From Himantopus leucocephalus (taxonomy: Eukaryota > Chordata > Aves > Charadriiformes > Recurvirostridae), in the NCBI GenBank assembly GCA_003993805.1, contig RSEF01000021.1, positions 3,669,065 to 3,733,064 of the forward strand: a stretch of 64,000 bases of DNA, read 5' to 3'. A program made the position numbers and the translations under genes. The notes beneath the pieces are model-generated. The model saw only the letters and a list, made by a program, of their open reading frames with translations. It did not search any database and was not told where the DNA came from. This document shows, one piece after another, positions 1 to 12,800 of the stretch; within the stretch, counting starts at the first letter, position 1; the number at the start of each line of letters is the position of its first letter.

Positions 1-129
1 GCCACACCAGATGTGGGGCCAGGAGACAGGACTGGGCCGATCAGGACCATGGCTTTTCTTGGGTTTGTGTCTGGAAGTGCATCGTTGACTGGCCTCTGGT
101 TTTTTGATCCCCCTTTAGCTGTCTGTCAT

Positions 130-372
130 CTTCCAGGGTAGATTTAGATTAGATATGAGGAAGAAATTCTTGGCTGTGAGGGCGGTGAGCCCCTGGCGCA
201 GGTTGCCCCGAGAAGCTGTGGCTGCCCCATCCCTGGAGGTGTTCAAGGCCAGGTTGGACGGGGCTTGGAGCAACCTGGGCTGGGGGGAGGTGTCCCTGCC
301 CATGGCAAGGGGGAGGAACTGGATGGTCTTTAAGATCCCTTCCAACCTAAACCATTCTATGATTCCATGAAT
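130..372 (+). mobile_element. CR1 LINE 3' fragment
   Basis: This is the 5'-truncated 3' end of a chicken-repeat-1 non-LTR retrotransposon in sense orientation. Recognisable blocks are a stretch like AGATATGAGGAAGAAATTCT, the GGAGGTGTTCAAGGCCAGG block, GGTGTCCCTGCCCATGGCA, CCTTCCAACC and the terminal ATTCTATGATTCCAT. Short ORFs inside it are repeat shadows. The left boundary is approximate. Confidence 0.93.
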
Positions 373-3300
373 TTCCCCTCATTTCATATATTCTTTGCAA
401 ATGCATGACGTAGCATGTTCTACACCTGCAGGAGCAGCTGTGTGGGCCCTTGTGTGCCCAGGCCTCGAGATGGTGCTGTGGGGCTGAGCCTGGAAGATGC
501 GAGTGCGCTCCAGTGCATCCAGACTTTTGATTTGGGACACCTTTTGATTTGCAAGACCTTTTGATTTGGGGCGCCTGGTCCTGGATGCTGTGCTGTTCGC
601 TGCCTGTGACTACAGCCGGCACCACGGATGCCGGGAAGGCAATCCACAATTGGCTTCACACGTGGTTTATGTCCAGACGGAGAACCCACAAAGCCATGGG
701 ACCGGGTGGAAGCGGCATTGAGCACGCAGGCGGGATCAGTGTTTCAATTCGAGCCTGGACTCAGCACTACCATCGTACAGGCTCTCCTTCCAACCGTGCT
801 CCTGGGCATTGATTCTGGGCCCAATCCCTTCTGACTAGGCAAGGCCATTCTTGGCTAACAGCATTGGTCGCTGAAGTTTTGGTCAAATCTGGTCCTATTT
901 AGCTGGTGAAGGCTGAAAAATGCAAAGGGGGAGGGAGCATATGATGGCATGGTCCCGTGACCTATTGCTGGAAACTAGTGCCATTTCATACAAGAAAACT
1001 CAAGGGGATCAGTGTGTCCTGGCACAATGCATGCATTTTCTGTAACTGCCGGCAGTCACCTCCCAAGCCGTCGTCATTGCTTTCCCTTTGACCTTGGCCA
1101 AACCACCTCCTGCAGCTGAATACGAACTCGACTCCCACGGAGCTGAGATGCTGACGGGAATAATCCCTCTGCCTGCCTGTGGCAGCGAGGTCGTTAGGGG
1201 CGGCCGTCGTCCCCATGTGAAGGAGCAATGCAGAGGCAGGCTGGGCAGTGCTCCCGCGGCGTGCGGTGGCAACCCACGAAAAGGATTGACACCCCGACCA
1301 GGGCCTGCTCTCAGTGGGAAAAATAGTGACATTTATCAGACCAACAAAAGAGCCACTTTTAATGAGAAGAGCCATGAATTGTCCACATCGGATGCTCAGC
1401 ACTGCAAGGGTTGCTGCCACTGTCATGGTTTTGCTTTGCATTTATCCTCTCTGCCAGTACAGGAGTTCATGGAGGTGCTGGCAGCCGATGTGGGCAAGCA
1501 GGAGAGCGTGCGATGTGTCGGGACCAGACCGTGCTGTGGGTGGGTGCACCTGAGTGCCAGAAGCAAGTCAGTCCCAGCCACCTTCCTCTGCCTCCTCCTC
1601 CCATGGCGCAGCGCGGCACGGCACGGCACGCAGCCGAGAGGCGAGCACGACTCCACAACCAGGAGGGCAGAACGAGGGACGCTCTCGGCATCTCCACTAC
1701 TCGCACCAAATGAAGTGCAACCCAAAGCTGTGCCCTGGCAATGCTGCCGTGCTGGCAGCGCTGCCCAGGGGACCTGTCCTTGGACCCTCTCCCAGTCCTA
1801 ACGGCTCTTCTTTCCTGAGCCAACTGCACAGAGGAGCAGAAGGGTGTTTGCTCAGGACGTTCCCCGCGTTCAGTGAGGTGACTGAGAGCTGCTGAAAGGG
1901 GCACCGGCCCTTAAAGAGCATCCTAACTTTGAGTTGTCCGTTGAGCCGTGCCAGCTGGTGAGCATTTGAGGAGTTGCACGCAGCCACCCAGCCGGCCGGC
2001 GTTTTGCAGCGGTGCTGGCTCCATTTGTACCTCTGTGGCAGCAGGGACGGCCGTGGCACTGAACAGGGAGGTTAATTCCTCCTGCTCACCTGAAAGCGCT
2101 GTTCCACCCCTGCTCTTCAGCGGCGGGGTTAATAAACAGTTGTGCTAAAATTACTCTTTTGTCGATGCTTTTTTATCTGCATGGCACCGAGCAGGAGGCT
2201 GCTGAAGTGTGTTAAAGCCTTTGTGAGGTGTTGCAATCGCAATAACATCACGACTGTTCTGCCCATCTGCGCGGGCTGGCAGCTCATGTCATGGTCAGTG
2301 CAAGGGGGCAATGACACCTCCCCAGGCCCTGCGCCCATCGTGTCTCTCTCCAGTGAGTGCAAAGGAGTGAGAACCTGCCTGAGGAAGAGGGTTTTAGGTA
2401 ACACAGGGATAACTGCAATGAGAAAGTGCCTGGCCGGGCTTGGGAACTGAAAGGGCAGGTAGCCAAGAGCGTGGAGGGAGCCGGCTCCGAGTGCCGTGTC
2501 TGCACAAGAGAACGCGGGAATGCAGTTGGCTCTGGTGGGTGTCACTATGAACGCAGTCTGCACTTGGGATCTGATATTCATAAAAGCCTTGCTGCTGGTG
2601 AGCCGCTGAGCAAATCCCTGTCCTCTCCCGGGCGTGAGACTGAGCAGAACACAATTAAAGGCTGTTGGGGGTTTCCCGTAGGCGCAGACCAGCTGTGACC
2701 CCCCTTTAATACCACTGAAGGTAACCTCTTATGACAGATGTTTGCGGAGGAGGAAGGGGACACATAGCTGTCCTTTTTCTTTTCCCATGGTGTTTCAGCA
2801 TATACTTGTCAGGCCCTGTAAACCTGTGGCTTTGACCAAATCTGCTGGCACCAGTTATCTTACTGGTGTTTAGGGCAGGAGCTGAGAAGCCATTCCCAGC
2901 CCTTTTAGGTGCTGGAGATTGTTTTGACGTCCTGTCTCTGGGGCTGCTTTGTAAGACAGGACATCTCTGCATGAAGCAATTTGTTCCACTGTCGGCACAA
3001 CTGGTGGGCTCAACATCCTAAAGGTCAAGCAGACCATACTGGGCAGGACTGCTGGGTCAAGCCAGAAGATACTGACGTGCTCCTGCCCCCTGAGACTCGG
3101 TGGGCAGTCCTCCAGCAGGTATAAAGTAGGCAGGATGTGCAGGGCTGGACCTGGTTTTCAATGGTTTGCGTGAACCTCAGGGAGAGATAAGAAGCAAGGC
3201 GAAAAAAAAAAAGAAATCCCAAACAAACCAGTCAGGAAAACAATGGTGCTGTCTGGTCTGGTTTGCTTCTCTGCTTTCAGATGCCGCCGGTCTCACTGTG

Positions 3301-3711
3301 CCTGCTTTCATTGTTTCCCAAGCGCATAGTATAGAGCTCAGGAAACCAAGCCCTAGACCCTAAACAGATGAGCAGAAGTAAAAATAGAAACCAGGAGAGC
3401 AGATTTCCTCCCAGACATAAGCTTCTTGTTGCTGAAAGCCAACAATACCTGCTTTGTTTCTGAAAAGTCCTCCTGACTCCTTCACCAGCTTCCGCCCACT
3501 GATCCAGGCGGTTTCGGCACCAGTTGTGATGCTGCAGCTGGTGTCTTCTTGGCAAGACCTGCTGAGCCAGTGGTCCAGGGCAGACTGGTTGTAGCTCATT
3601 CCCACAGACACTGGCAGAGCTATGGAAGTGTTTATTGTCCAGTTTGAAAAACGCTGTCCCTATCTAGAAATTTGGTGCCACATGCGTGAGCATTAATGCC
3701 ATGTGTACCAG
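373..3711. other. Intergenic stretch, no gene recognised
   Basis: GC-rich DNA with several overlapping open frames on both strands. The longest is a plus-strand frame at 1088-1801 (237 codons, opening with TTG, not ATG). None shows a known domain, a credible signal peptide or a splice-linked partner, and open frames run on both strands at once, as expected of GC-rich avian DNA. A copy of AATAAA lies near 2131, but no gene ending there is visible. Confidence 0.5.
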
Positions 3712-3863
3712 GATGCCCCATCCCCGGAGGTGTTCAAGGCCAGGTTGGACGGGGCTTGGAGCAACCTGGGCTGGTGGGAGGTGTCCCTGCCCAGGGCAGG
3801 GGGGTGGGACTGCATGGTCTTCAAGGTCCCTTCCAACCTAAATCGTTCTGTGATTCTATGATC
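3712..3863 (+). mobile_element. CR1 LINE 3' fragment
   Basis: A second sense-oriented CR1 3' end. It starts at GATGCCCCATCCCCGGAGG and ends with CCTTCCAACC followed by TTCTGTGATTCTATGATC. It is closely related to the copy at 130-372 but shorter. The 5' truncation is typical of incomplete reverse transcription. Confidence 0.95.
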
Positions 3864-6800
3864 AAAGAGGGCTCCTCCGAGGCTGCATATCTCACTCCTA
3901 CTGCATGTGGGTCTGTGTGTGGATGTGCACGGAGGGAGAGATATTCAAGCAGAGTGACTAACTCTTCTGGGTATGGTTTTGATATGACTCATGTGTTTAT
4001 CAGTAGAAAATACAGTGCCTGGTCTGCAACAGTATTGTACTGCCCATGTGAGGAGCAAAGAGCTCTGCATCGTGGGGGACCCAAAGGAAACTTCCTCGAG
4101 GCCACCGCAGCTGGGCAGTGGCTGAGCTTGGGGGGGGGCGCTGGTAAAAATGGGGAAATGCTTGCCATGAAAAGGAATGTGGAGGCCTAGTTCATCCCCT
4201 CCACACCACTCGCTTTAGGAAGCCCTCAGACTGCTGTGGCCCAGCCTGTCCTTGAGGTCAGCGGTGGCAGCAAGAGTTTGGCCTTTTGGTTTCTATTTTA
4301 GCTGTGGTGACCGTGGTCCCATGTTGGCTACCAGCTCTTACACTGAGTCCCACCTCTTCAGCCACCCCGGATCCCTTAGCCTTCGTAAATCATCTGCAAA
4401 AGCTATGTCTGCTGCTGAGATGTAAACAGAGTCCCTCCACTCACGCAGCACTCCCTGTTTCAAAGGAACAAGTGTTAGCCGAGTCCGGCTGGAAAATAAA
4501 CGTCCTTATCTCTTGAGATGAGCTCAGCCATGCAGCGCGCTCAGGGACTGGCTTTCCCGCTGGAGACTCAGGCTCCACCACAGCAGTACGTGGGAAGGGG
4601 GGCAGACATCCATCCAGTTCTCTGCAAACTGCTTTTGGATAGCTCTTGTTTCTTCTTGGAGATGGCTTTCCTTTCTCACACCGCCTTTCCCCTCGTGGGG
4701 TCTTGACCCCCCCGGACAGGGATGCTGGGATTGTATCAGCTTTTGGGGACAGATGCTTTTACAAAGACCACTTTTCTTGCAGGCAGCAGCTGCGCTTCAC
4801 GCCGCTGCCGGGCACCGAGTTGCCGTTTAATTTGCTATTGCTTCCTGACTGCATCTGAGCCAAATGCACCGGGAAAACACCCTGCTTGTGATATTCCCGC
4901 ATTTGCTTTCGAGTCACAACTGGGGACCAGATACTTAGAAATCTGGAGGGGAAAAAAAAAAAAAAAAAAAAGTNAAAGAAGCATTAGAGAGGAAATCAGT
5001 TGGTCAGACTTCTTCAGACCAAAAGAGGTTTTTAGTTCAGCTTATAGGGAAAGAGTTCATTCAGCCTTCTGATTTACTTCTTATTAATAATGCAATACTC
5101 CATATCCTACATAAATAGAGGGAGCAGGGGTAAGACGGAAAACCCTTTTGCCTTGTTGCAATTAAGGATGTCATGCAGCTGAGTAAGGGTGTGGATAGCT
5201 TTGTTATTTTTCTGTTTTTTCCTCTCGGCAGCTAGGCACGGCTCTGGGCCTGCCTGTCTACACGGGCTAGACCGTTCCTGCTAGCGCTGGGGAAATCAGG
5301 TTTCGGTGAGATTCGCACAGGTACTGTGGGTGGAACTCACCTCCACTGCTGGGTTTCTCTGATCAAGGGCCTTTTGTTGACGGGGCTCTGTGGTGCTCGC
5401 CTTGAGCGTTTCGCTTCTCGTTGCTCCTTGCCATCATTTTCGCCGCACAAATGCGGTAGCCAAAGGGTGTTTTTGACAACCGCCTTTGGGGTTGTCTCAT
5501 CAAGATAGCAGTGACTGAGAATACATTTTGATATTACATGTGAGCTGGAAAAATACCGTTTGGGATTTCTTGGAGTACAAATGTTGCAGTAGCAGAATTC
5601 CCTCATTTCCACCACAAAGGGTACTTCGGGGCATGGTTGTCCATGATGGAAAGTTAACCCTCATCCCGGCATAGCTGCCAGCTTTTCAATGCAGGGGTTT
5701 GGTGCAAAAAAAAGGATTATTTACATTGGATTTGTGGGCTTAGATAAAGGTGAAATCCCAAGGCAACAATATTGGTGCCCCAGGCTGCCTGTCGTTGTAG
5801 GCTTGTTGGTGTTGGTAGCAGAAGGGTACGGTGCACTGTGATCTTGTCCGGAATCGGTACTCAGTATTTTTTGCAGCTTGCTGAGTGCTGTGCAATCAGC
5901 AAAACGTGCCGAGTGCTCCAGCAGCAGGCTGTCTCGCCACTGTGAACGTGAACTCGGAAAGATGCTGGGGTGGATGCTGGCACTTGGACAGCTATTATCG
6001 TGCACAGAACAACTCCATTTCCAGAAGAAGGGAATGCTTCTCCTTTGTGCCAGAGAGCAACAAAGATTCGTTCTGAACCATTTCACAGTAACTTGCAGAC
6101 TCCCAATAGCAGTGGTTAGAAGAAAAACCTAGAGATCAGCCTAGAGATCTCTGTTGTCCCCAGAATGGCCAGAAAGATATAAGAAAACAACCCAGCCTGA
6201 GGCTCGCACAGGCAGGAGGGGTTGTTCTCAGGTGTAACTACCTCTACCCCAGGGCAGCGGCTGTTCGGAACAGATGCACCATCTCACTGTCAATCCTGCT
6301 GGATGTGGCTGTTCAGAAATAAAACCCATGAACATTCTAGAGACAAAAACAAAAAAAAAATTCTCTCTGCAGCCTGGCCAAGTGTTTCTCTGGCATAAGA
6401 CACTTCCATGAGGTCACTGTTGGAGTTCCTCCCGCTGTCTAGATCATTCGCAACCAGAAATGAAAACGTTTCTTTCTGGGCTTGAGACCCCTCATGTGCA
6501 GGATGCCTTACCATGGCTATAGGACATATCTGTCTGTGTGCTCCTGCTGGCATCCTCTTTGACACGGTCATGTCTGCTGCAGAAGGATTTCAGATATTTA
6601 CTGCAGCGTACGCGACGTAGGCTCGGTCTCCAGCTTTCAAGCTCCTTCCAAAACTGCAACACAGGAAAGTCGTGTCATCACTGATTAATGAGCAACTGTA
6701 ACAAGAAAGAGTCCAGGAATCACTGCACGAAACCCAAGTCTCTGCTTTTTGATCTAAAATCCTGGAAAACGTTTCATTCCGGTTAGGGTCAGAGGTCTAA

Positions 6801-9800
6801 CGCATAGGGGTGAAAAGCCTGCATTTTCGCTGGGTTCTCCAGCCAGCAAAGGCTGATGAAAACTGGGGCAAAGGGTCGCTCCTCACATCTAGCCACAGGC
6901 TAGTCTGAAGGCCCAGGAGAGAAGCGTGAAGAACTCCCAGAACGTCACTGCTTTGGAGGTTTGCAGCGAATTCTGTGCAAGGAGAGGAGGTCTTGGTAGC
7001 CTCTGTGCATAACGGTGCAAGCAATAACACAGCCTCGGGGGAAGGCTGCAAACAAAAGGCCCTTGTTTTTTTTCAGTTTCACGGTTCCGTTCTGCGTATG
7101 TTTTTCTTGTTTACCCCTCTGTGACACCTCTCCATCATGTTTCACGCATCATCTTCATTCCTGACAGGCTTGCAATGGCCTCTCAGGAGCTTGTCGGTGG
7201 CAGAGATGAGGAAAGAGGCAGAGCACATGAACAGAGACGCTCTGACTGACTTCTGAGTGCCTCTCCTGGGGAAAGGATCAGAACAGCAATATCCTTGACA
7301 GGTGCCAGGAAGCGGTGCCGGGGCAGAAAATGCCCCACGCGTGGGAGAACTCTGCGGAACAGGATCTGCCAGACTGCCTCCGCGCGGCGGGCAGGCAGGG
7401 CGAGCCGTTAGGGCAGCCCAGTTTGAGCAAAGCTTGCCCACCACTTCTCTTGGAGAGCAATCGCACCACCTGAGATGGCCAGCTGAACCTGCCTAAGGGC
7501 GATTACTTCCTCCCTTTTTTTCTGCCCCGTATTCTGTCTCTATATATGCAGCTTTGGTTGCCCTCATCTTTTGGGAATGAGGAGTGAAAAAATGGCTGTG
7601 GAAGTGGTATGTGTTACTTCATTGCTTACTGGGTTTAGTTCTGCAGCTGGGAAGGGGAGGAATAGCTGGGATTGTGAATTTTCATGCTTTCAGTAGAGGC
7701 TGGGACTTGAGTATAAGCATGTATGGAGGCCTGTCTCAGTGTGTGTTTTGCTCTTTCTCTGTTGCTGTTTCCGGCACGCTATTTCTCTGCATGTTTAGCA
7801 GCATTCCCAGTGACCTGCCACCTTTCAGAGGGGGTTTCTAGGACTGTTCTCTAGGAATGTGCTGCAGTGGAGATTTCCACAAGGCTAACCTGTTTAGAAA
7901 CCCCACAGTGGACTTCAGTTCCTTTCCAACCTGAGCAATGCTTCTTATTTGATTGATTCCCCTTTCCCCCCCCTGCAGGGAAGTGAGGAGTGTGGTCACA
8001 GATGCAGATGTCGGCATAAATCTGTTGCTTAGTGCTACTTCATGTTTCCTCGTGCATCTGTTGAAAGAGCTGTGGGTAAGAACTACCCTGCAAAGAGGGC
8101 TGACAGTGGCAGTCCTCAGGTAACTTGAGCAGATGATGGGGTAGAACGCAAGGTGTATTTATTTGAAAAGCCCAGAGGAGTGAGTCAGTGCTCACCCAGG
8201 GAGATCGCTAAGACAAGTGTGCTTATTTCAGGATAATTTGGAGTGGCTCTGGTCATATATTTACTGACTAATCTAGTGAGAAATATCTGCAGCGGTTTTC
8301 TAGTTCTCCATGTCCCAATTTCAAGGCGTGGGAGATAATGTTATCTAGTGGCAGAGCTTTGGGTCATTTGCTGTTGAAGTTGACTGTATGCAAGATCTAA
8401 TTATAGACATAAGGGGTGTGACTAGGGTTTGGTAATCCTACTGATATGAAAAACTAAATTAGAAAGCCATGGAAATGTAAATAAATTACTAGCATTGCTA
8501 ACTGAGAGCAGCCAGCTTGGAGAGGTACTCTGCTGCCGTGGACTGCAATCCCAGTTCTGTTTCTCCCAACACACTTAATGTCCAAGTGTTTATGTATTGT
8601 ACGCCCAAGTGTTTACGAGCTTCCCGGAGTCACCGGTTTTCTTGTGAACAATGACAATTACCCCTTGCCCTTAAATTAAGCATGCATAGACCTATATACA
8701 GGGCTGGTGGCTTATGGAGAGTACTCCTGGAAAGCCCACGGTGCAGCCCTCTGTGCTGACCGTCTCGGCTGTGGGAAGCCGAAGAGCAGGAGCCAGTCCT
8801 GGGTGTGAGATCTGGAACTCTAAGGACAGAGCCTGCTCACCTGCAAAACAAGAGAAGCTTTGGTTAAGTACTTGCAGAGAGAGAAAGTGTATGATGTTTC
8901 CATTGGTGGGTGGCTGGATGGGACTCTGCATTCATGTCACCTGTCTCCTCTTTCTTGACTAGAGAAACAAATTCAGATCTGCAGAGGGAGCCTGTGCCCC
9001 CAAGGAAGGGTGGAGAGCAGAGAGAATATTTCTGTCTAATAATACCACTTATTTGCCAGGGAATATTCTTGCTCTCCTTGTTCTTTCATCATTGGGTCAG
9101 GCATTACAGCACCCAGCTCTCGACAAAAGTCTCTTATCCCAAAAATAGATAGGAATTGTTTTGATTGCTTTGTATGCGTTAAGTCACCTCTTTCTTTATG
9201 GACTATTGGAATTGCAACTATTTCCCTCGTCTGATGTGGGAGGAGTAGAAGGCTGGCAGGACTCGCAGTGAGGGAAGGATAGCTGTCAGCCTCAGCGCTT
9301 CCCAGCAGAACCCTCTGCTTCCTTCAAGCTTCTTTACGCAACAGGATTTCTATTGTGGGGATCCACGTCCCACCTGCCTTCTTCCCACTGTAAACAGCAA
9401 CTTGCTGATGGTAGGCCGTCCTTTTTTCCCCCCCTTCCCCTCTCATTACTTTTAGATTCCACCAAGCCTGTCCTCCTCTTTCGGGTCTTAGCATGGACCT
9501 TTTTTCCATTAACGAGATCAAGTTGAATAATGCAGGCCAGTGTCCCCCATAGGCCACCCACAGGGTGGCTGCCACGTGGCATCAGACACAGCTAGACTTC
9601 TGCCTACATCGGGTGGCCCATGGTGGAACTGGCCCCTGACTCCCAGCAGCAAGGTTGCCCTCAGCCTGCAGAAGGCAGCTTGCCGTGCAGTCCTTGGAAA
9701 CCCCAGCAGCCCTCCTCCACCCTTGGAATTTATAAAATGACTGGCCCCAAACCGAGCCCGTGATGGCCAAAAAGGACGTGTGAGACTTTCCATCTGCTGA

Positions 9801-12800
9801 GTGTTGGTTTGGGGAGGGGTGGCAGCCTTGCCCAGGGCCAGAGCGTGTGCCGCTCTGTCTGCTTTCCCTCCTGAGCTTGCAAGTGTCTTCATCGCTCCGG
9901 AAGCCGGACTGGTTCTGCTCTTTTGAGCCAGAAAAGTCAGACTTCCATGCAGAAAGACTGAAGGATATGGTGATGGGAAGGTGATAGCCTCTTGTGTGGT
10001 TTTAGGCTTGACTCTGCTGATGTCCACCTGCTCAGCGTGGCGTTGGCTTTAACGTGACAGAAGGTAGTGCTTTTCTCCAGCACTTGCTGTGTGGGGCAGC
10101 ATGTTGGTTGTCTCGTCCTGTCTGTGGCTTGTATACAACAAAGCCGGCACCCACAGGACATCTACATCTCTAGAACCTGCTGAACACATAGAAAATGAAG
10201 AATTGGTGCCTTGAAGGAGCAACTCGGATCTGACTCGGGGCTCTGCCCTGTGAAAAGGAGAGGCAGGGCATGTGTGAGAATAGTCATAAACCAAGGGCTT
10301 TTGAGGCTGGAGAGAAAAATCCCCGCTCTGACACTAACCAGCATGGGGGGGGACAAGTTTCCCAGTGTTACAGGAGCACAGCGTGAGCTAGCCGAGGTCA
10401 GCTGGGCTGGAGGAGCCCTGCCGACAGCGTAGGGAGTCATTCCCTTTCCTCCCACTCACTCCCCAGCTGCCTCGCTGGGTTCAGACAAAAAGGGTAATTG
10501 TTTTTTGTGCTTGAAGCCTTGTTCCTGCTCAGATGTTTTTTTGCCTTATTACTGAGAGGGGGTGAAAAGCTTCAGATGAAAAGTGAAGCCCCGGCAAAGC
10601 CTACCTTAGAGGCAGCCTGGTTCTAAACCCTGAAACTGAAGGTCAGCTCTTTTCTGGCAGCCTGGACCAGAGAAGTGACCTCTACAGTGGGACTCTGGAA
10701 ATCCCAGTCCCAGACTGGTCCGGGTGTGCTCCTCTGCTGTCACCACATGAGTGCTGAACCTGTTCCACCCTGGCACGCCAGTTTTCAGACTACGCTTATT
10801 CTGAAAATAAGCTTCTCTAGCCCCAAAGGCTGCTGGCGTGAGGGTTAAAATAGGAAGACCTGATATGTCTGCTCCCCTGCCCCCATTGGAGGAGGACGCC
10901 TGCGGAGCTGGGAGCGGAGAGGCTCTCGCTGTCACCTGGGTATTGAGGCTTCTGGAAAATCAGCCTCATTCCGTTCCAAATTCCGGGCTGCGAGCAGAGA
11001 GCAGAGCTTGGCCGGCACTCAGGCAGCTGCGCCTGAAGTGGGGGCCAGGAGGTCTCTCCAGATAGGAACTCACAGGCACATACTGCTTCCCTTTCCCGTT
11101 GTGACGGGATGCGGGTCTGATGGGGGCTCATCGACGCCTCTGCCTGCTTCCCCCACCAAGCTCAGAACCCAGCGGAGCCTGGCAAGGTTTAGACAAGCCT
11201 CTAAAAATACAGCCACGTTGCTGACAGGAACAGAAACTATCCTGTGCTGCTGTTTTGCTCTATCCCCTACCACGGATGGGTTGCAGCACCTGGGAATGAA
11301 CTCATCTTATTACTTATTACTGCCCCGACGGCCTCTCCTCGTGCAACCGCTACTTGCCACTGTCTGAAAGGTGAGCCAGAGATGGATGGAAGGGTGCTCT
11401 TACCCGAGTAAGCTACTATTAGTCATGGTAGAGTTAACTCAGACCTTCAAAAAACCACACAGCGGTCTGTCAGAGCCTGCAGAGCTGCACGGGGTATTGG
11501 GCTGTAAAACTGTCTTAACAATTACTGGTGCGATTCAAAGAAATTCGGGTACAGAAGCTGAAATACGCAAAATAGATGACAATCCAGGCTCCTGGAGGAG
11601 AGAAGCTGATACCCTTCGGCTTGGTTGTTTCTTTACCGGCTCCTCCCTTAGACACCCTGCAGACAAACAAGCCCAGGAAGACTGTCCAAACGCATGAATC
11701 TCCCCTGCATGCGTGCAGAACGCTTCCCCTGCCGTGTCTTGCACGCGTGTGCCTGCAGGCTGCTCCAAACTGTCTTCTCTCTCCCCAGGCTGATGTGTTA
11801 AGAGACTGCAATCGGAGAGGCTGAGGGTTCTCAAGGCTGAGAACTTGCCATTCCATGGGAAACCACAGCTTATTGCAGAGCTGGAAATTTCTCAGGAAAT
11901 CTGGCTCGAAGGAGGTTATCTTAAATTTGGCTTTTCCTAACAGGATAGAGATAAGGGATAAAAGTCAAGCAATGAGACAAAGATCCACTCCAAAGGATAA
12001 CATTTGGTTAAAAATTAACTGCTTCATCCAGACCTTATTTGCCCTGCTTAGAAGTGGGTCAGATTTTCAGAGCTACTCTGGTTCCTGGCAAGTGAGACGA
12101 CAGTCTGGGTCCAGCTGGGAAAAATGCAGTAAAATCCTGCCTTGTGAAGGAAACGAGGCAGGAACCTGAAGTCTTGGAGAACGTCTGCCAGAGCCTTCCA
12201 GGTTCTGATTCCACATGCAAAGCAGAGTCTGATGCAGTATGCCGGTAACAGCTCTGTACAACCAGCCCCAAGTCCTGTCTGCTCGTTAGTCAGTTCTGCC
12301 CACCGTGTCCCACTGGATGCTGTTTTGGATTCGACCAAAGGGCTGCAGTGCAGCCTGGCTTTGGGAGAAGAACAGATGTCACGTTAATACGAAGGGTGCT
12401 GTATTCTCCAGGGACCATTTACTGGAATTGTCACATCTGGAATAAAAGGCACTTCCAGGGAAAACCCTTCGGTGTTTCCCTCCCTGCTGAAGCCAGGTGT
12501 CAAGTGCTCTGGAGCAGGGCCTGCGGTGGGACTGGTGTCCGCTGCAGGGCAATGTTCTCGTTAAGCTATAGCACGGCTGTTCTCTCCACCACTGATATTG
12601 CACTTTCCTGCCAGACTCTGCAGCTCAGGTGGGAATGCAATAACTTCTCCCCCAGGAGTTTGCCCCTTTTTTGTTTGTAAATGCCCATGGTTTCCCAGGG
12701 ATAAGTGTTAGAGGTTCCCCTCCCCTCTTCAGAGCCATTAAGCTCATGTGCCCAGCAAAGTCCAAGGAAGCAGTCTGAGCTGCGTGGAGAAGCTGGTTCA

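Noticed and set aside
1088..1801. 237-codon plus-strand open frame
   Set aside because: It opens with TTG, has no recognisable domain, and other frames on both strands are open over the same bases. Typical of GC-rich avian DNA.
7584..7841. Hydrophobic 85-codon frame that could be a small membrane protein
   Set aside because: No conserved motif, no splice context, and frames this short are frequent in the region.
9518..10027. 169-codon minus-strand open frame
   Set aside because: No family, signal peptide or transmembrane pattern recognised, and overlapped by other open frames.
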